A stretch of 7,653 nt of DNA from an uncultured Bacteroidales bacterium. Its GTDB lineage: Bacteria > Bacteroidota > Bacteroidia > Bacteroidales > Bacteroidaceae. The stretch covers positions 1 to 7,653 of the forward strand of contig CALBKR010000234.1 of the NCBI GenBank assembly GCA_937896105.1, written 5' to 3'. A program made the position numbers and the translations under genes. The notes beneath the pieces are model-generated. The model searched no databases. It was not told the DNA's origin and saw nothing but the letters and a program-made list of their open reading frames with translations. The number at the start of each line of letters is the position of its first letter. Within the stretch, counting starts at the first letter, position 1. Below are positions 6,429 through 7,653 of the stretch, in pieces.

Positions 6429-7178
6429 ATGTTTCTTGTCGACTCAATAAAGACATTCGGAAGCTATCTGCTACTGATGAAAAAGGTGCTTAGACGCCCC
6501 GAGAGATTCAGGATGTACTACCGCCGCACGCTACACGAAATATATCAGCTGGGAGTAAATTCAATCCCCATCGTGCTCATCATCTCGCTCTTCATCGGCG
6601 CACTGCTCTGCATACAGATGAAGACCAATGTCGAGAGCCCCTGGATGCCGAAATTCGTCACAGGATACGCCACACGCGAAGTGCTCCTGCTCGAATTCTC
6701 ATCGACCATAATGTGCCTTATACTGGCCGGAAAGGTAGGCTCAAACATCACATCGGAGATAGGCGCAATGAGGGTGACACAGCAGATTGACGCACTTGAA
6801 ATGATGGGCGTGAACTCGGCAAACTATCTTATACTGCCCAAGATAACAGGACTTGTACTTACAATACCCATCCTTGTGATATTCAGCATAGCAGCCGGCG
6901 TTGGCGGAGCATTCCTCATAGGAAAACTCACAGGGCTTATGTCGGCCGAAGAGCTTACACTTGGCCTGCAGCACGAATTCACAGCCTGGTTCATCTGGTA
7001 CAGCATCATCAAGAGTTTCTTCTTCGCCTTCATCATCACATCGGTGGCATCGTTCTACGGATACACCGTGAAGGGAGGCTCAATAGAGGTTGGCAAGGCC
7101 AGCACCAACGCCGTAGTAAGCTGCAGCGTGCTGATACTGTTTGCCGATGTTATACTGACAAATATAATGATGCAATGA
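6429..7178 (+). CDS. mlaE: MlaE-family ABC transporter permease (phospholipid/MCE transport)
   Basis: MlaE is the inner-membrane permease of the MlaFEDB-type transporter that moves phospholipids between the inner membrane and MCE proteins in the periplasm. The 249-residue product has an amphipathic N-terminal segment (about 1-40) and hydrophobic segments near 45-65, 84-103, 140-163, 190-210 and 227-246. The family hallmark lies at 100-126: AGKVGSNITSEIGAM, then RVTQQIDALEMM. The loop with GVNSANYLILPK (127-138) and a C-terminal VKGGSIEVGKAST (214-226) also fit. I chose the ATG at 6429; a TTG at 6417 would add four residues but lies almost on the predicted transcription start. The stop overlaps the next gene's start (ATGA, 7175-7178), implying translational coupling with mlaF. 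Members of this family are sometimes named ttg2B or yrbE. Confidence 0.94.
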   Translation: MFLVDSIKTFGSYLLLMKKVLRRPERFRMYYRRTLHEIYQLGVNSIPIVLIISLFIGALLCIQMKTNVESPWMPKFVTGYATREVLLLEFSSTIMCLILAGKVGSNITSEIGAMRVTQQIDALEMMGVNSANYLILPKITGLVLTIPILVIFSIAAGVGGAFLIGKLTGLMSAEELTLGLQHEFTAWFIWYSIIKSFFFAFIITSVASFYGYTVKGGSIEVGKASTNAVVSCSVLILFADVILTNIMMQ

Positions 7179-7653
7179 TACAGATAGGTTCCATACACAA
7201 GCTGTTCGAAGGGAAAACGGTTCTCGAAGACATCAACGCCACCTTCGACAATGGCATAACAAACCTGATTATCGGCCAGAGCGGTGCAGGAAAGACCGTA
7301 CTTATGAAGTGCATTGTCGGCCTGCTCACCCCCGACAAGGGAAAGATTTTTTACGACGACCGCGACATAACCACACTCAAGGAGAAGGAGAAAATAGCCA
7401 TAAGACGCGAGATTGGAATGTTGTTCCAGAGCGCAGCGTTGTTCGATTCTATGAGTGTGCTCGAGAACGTTATGTTCCCGCTCGATATGTTCTCGACAAT
7501 GACCTACAGGGAGCGTGAGGCTCGCGCAAAAGCCTGCCTCGACAGGGTGAACCTCATCGAGGCGCAGGACAAATACCCCGAAGAACTATCGGGCGGTATG
7601 CAGAAACGTGCCGCCATTGCCCGTGCAATAGCCCTCGGCCCTAAATATCTCTT
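7175..7653 (+). CDS. mlaF: MlaF-family ABC transporter ATP-binding protein, 5' part
   Basis: This is the ATPase partner of MlaE and supplies energy for phospholipid transport by the MCE complex. The window holds the first 159 residues; the gene continues past the right edge. Visible motifs are Walker A GQSGAGKT (34-41), Q-loop Gln85 in GMLFQSAALFDSMSVLENV, a wording typical of the MlaF/Ttg2A group, and the signature LSGGMQKR (138-145). Walker B, D-loop and H-loop lie outside. The start overlaps the mlaE stop by four bases (ATGA), so the two are almost surely one transcript. An MCE-domain gene (mlaD type) would be expected soon after. Walker A ends in GKT rather than GKS, which does not affect function. 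Confidence 0.93.
   Translation, partial: MIQIGSIHKLFEGKTVLEDINATFDNGITNLIIGQSGAGKTVLMKCIVGLLTPDKGKIFYDDRDITTLKEKEKIAIRREIGMLFQSAALFDSMSVLENVMFPLDMFSTMTYREREARAKACLDRVNLIEAQDKYPEELSGGMQKRAAIARAIALGPKYL

Noticed and set aside
1..7653. CRISPR arrays, insertion sequences, tRNA or rRNA genes, integrase sites
   Set aside because: No regularly spaced direct repeats, transposase-like frames, terminal inverted repeats or structural RNA signatures were seen on either strand.

Overview
The window reads as a chromosomal housekeeping segment from a member of the Bacteroidota, most likely order Bacteroidales; the genus cannot be set from this sequence alone. The grounds are the Bacteroides-type ClpP, trigger factor, LptB and MlaE/MlaF sequences, promoter-like boxes of the Bacteroidota type (TTTG, about 20 bases, TAnnTTTG), weak Shine-Dalgarno sites, and a secreted multidomain protein with a type IX secretion-like C-terminal tail.

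Layout. Positions 1-6259 are all on the minus strand, read right to left: lptB (6259-5483), then a 1166-residue secreted S8 subtilisin-family protease (5443-1943), then tig (1769-423), then the 5' part of clpP (340 to the left edge). tig and clpP are separated by a strong hairpin with a U-tract (364-402). Positions 6429 to the right edge are on the plus strand: mlaE, then the 5' part of mlaF, joined by an ATGA overlap. The lptB and mlaEF units diverge from a roughly 170-base regulatory region (6260-6428) with a promoter-like box on each strand.

How the genes fit together. tig and clpP are a widely conserved protein-folding and degradation pair (ribosome-bound chaperone, Clp protease). lptB powers lipopolysaccharide export to the outer membrane. 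mlaEF forms the inner-membrane core of an MCE-type phospholipid transporter that serves the outer membrane. The S8 protease lies only 39 bases behind lptB, between these conserved units, and is the accessory element. It has an I9-like propeptide, a catalytic domain with an intact Asp/His/Ser triad, Ig-like repeats, a cleaved-adhesin-like jelly roll, an FN3 domain and a short sorting-type tail.

No obviously new biological system is visible. The points most worth checking are an in-coding G8 homopolymer in the protease, where a slip of one base either way gives a stop within a few codons and loses the sorting tail; a one-base frameshift in clpP close to the window edge; the unusual cysteine-rich catalytic domain with a GTSQATPC serine motif; and the shared lptB/mlaEF control region. 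No tRNA, rRNA, CRISPR or insertion sequence was seen. No gene-free stretch exceeds 300 bases.
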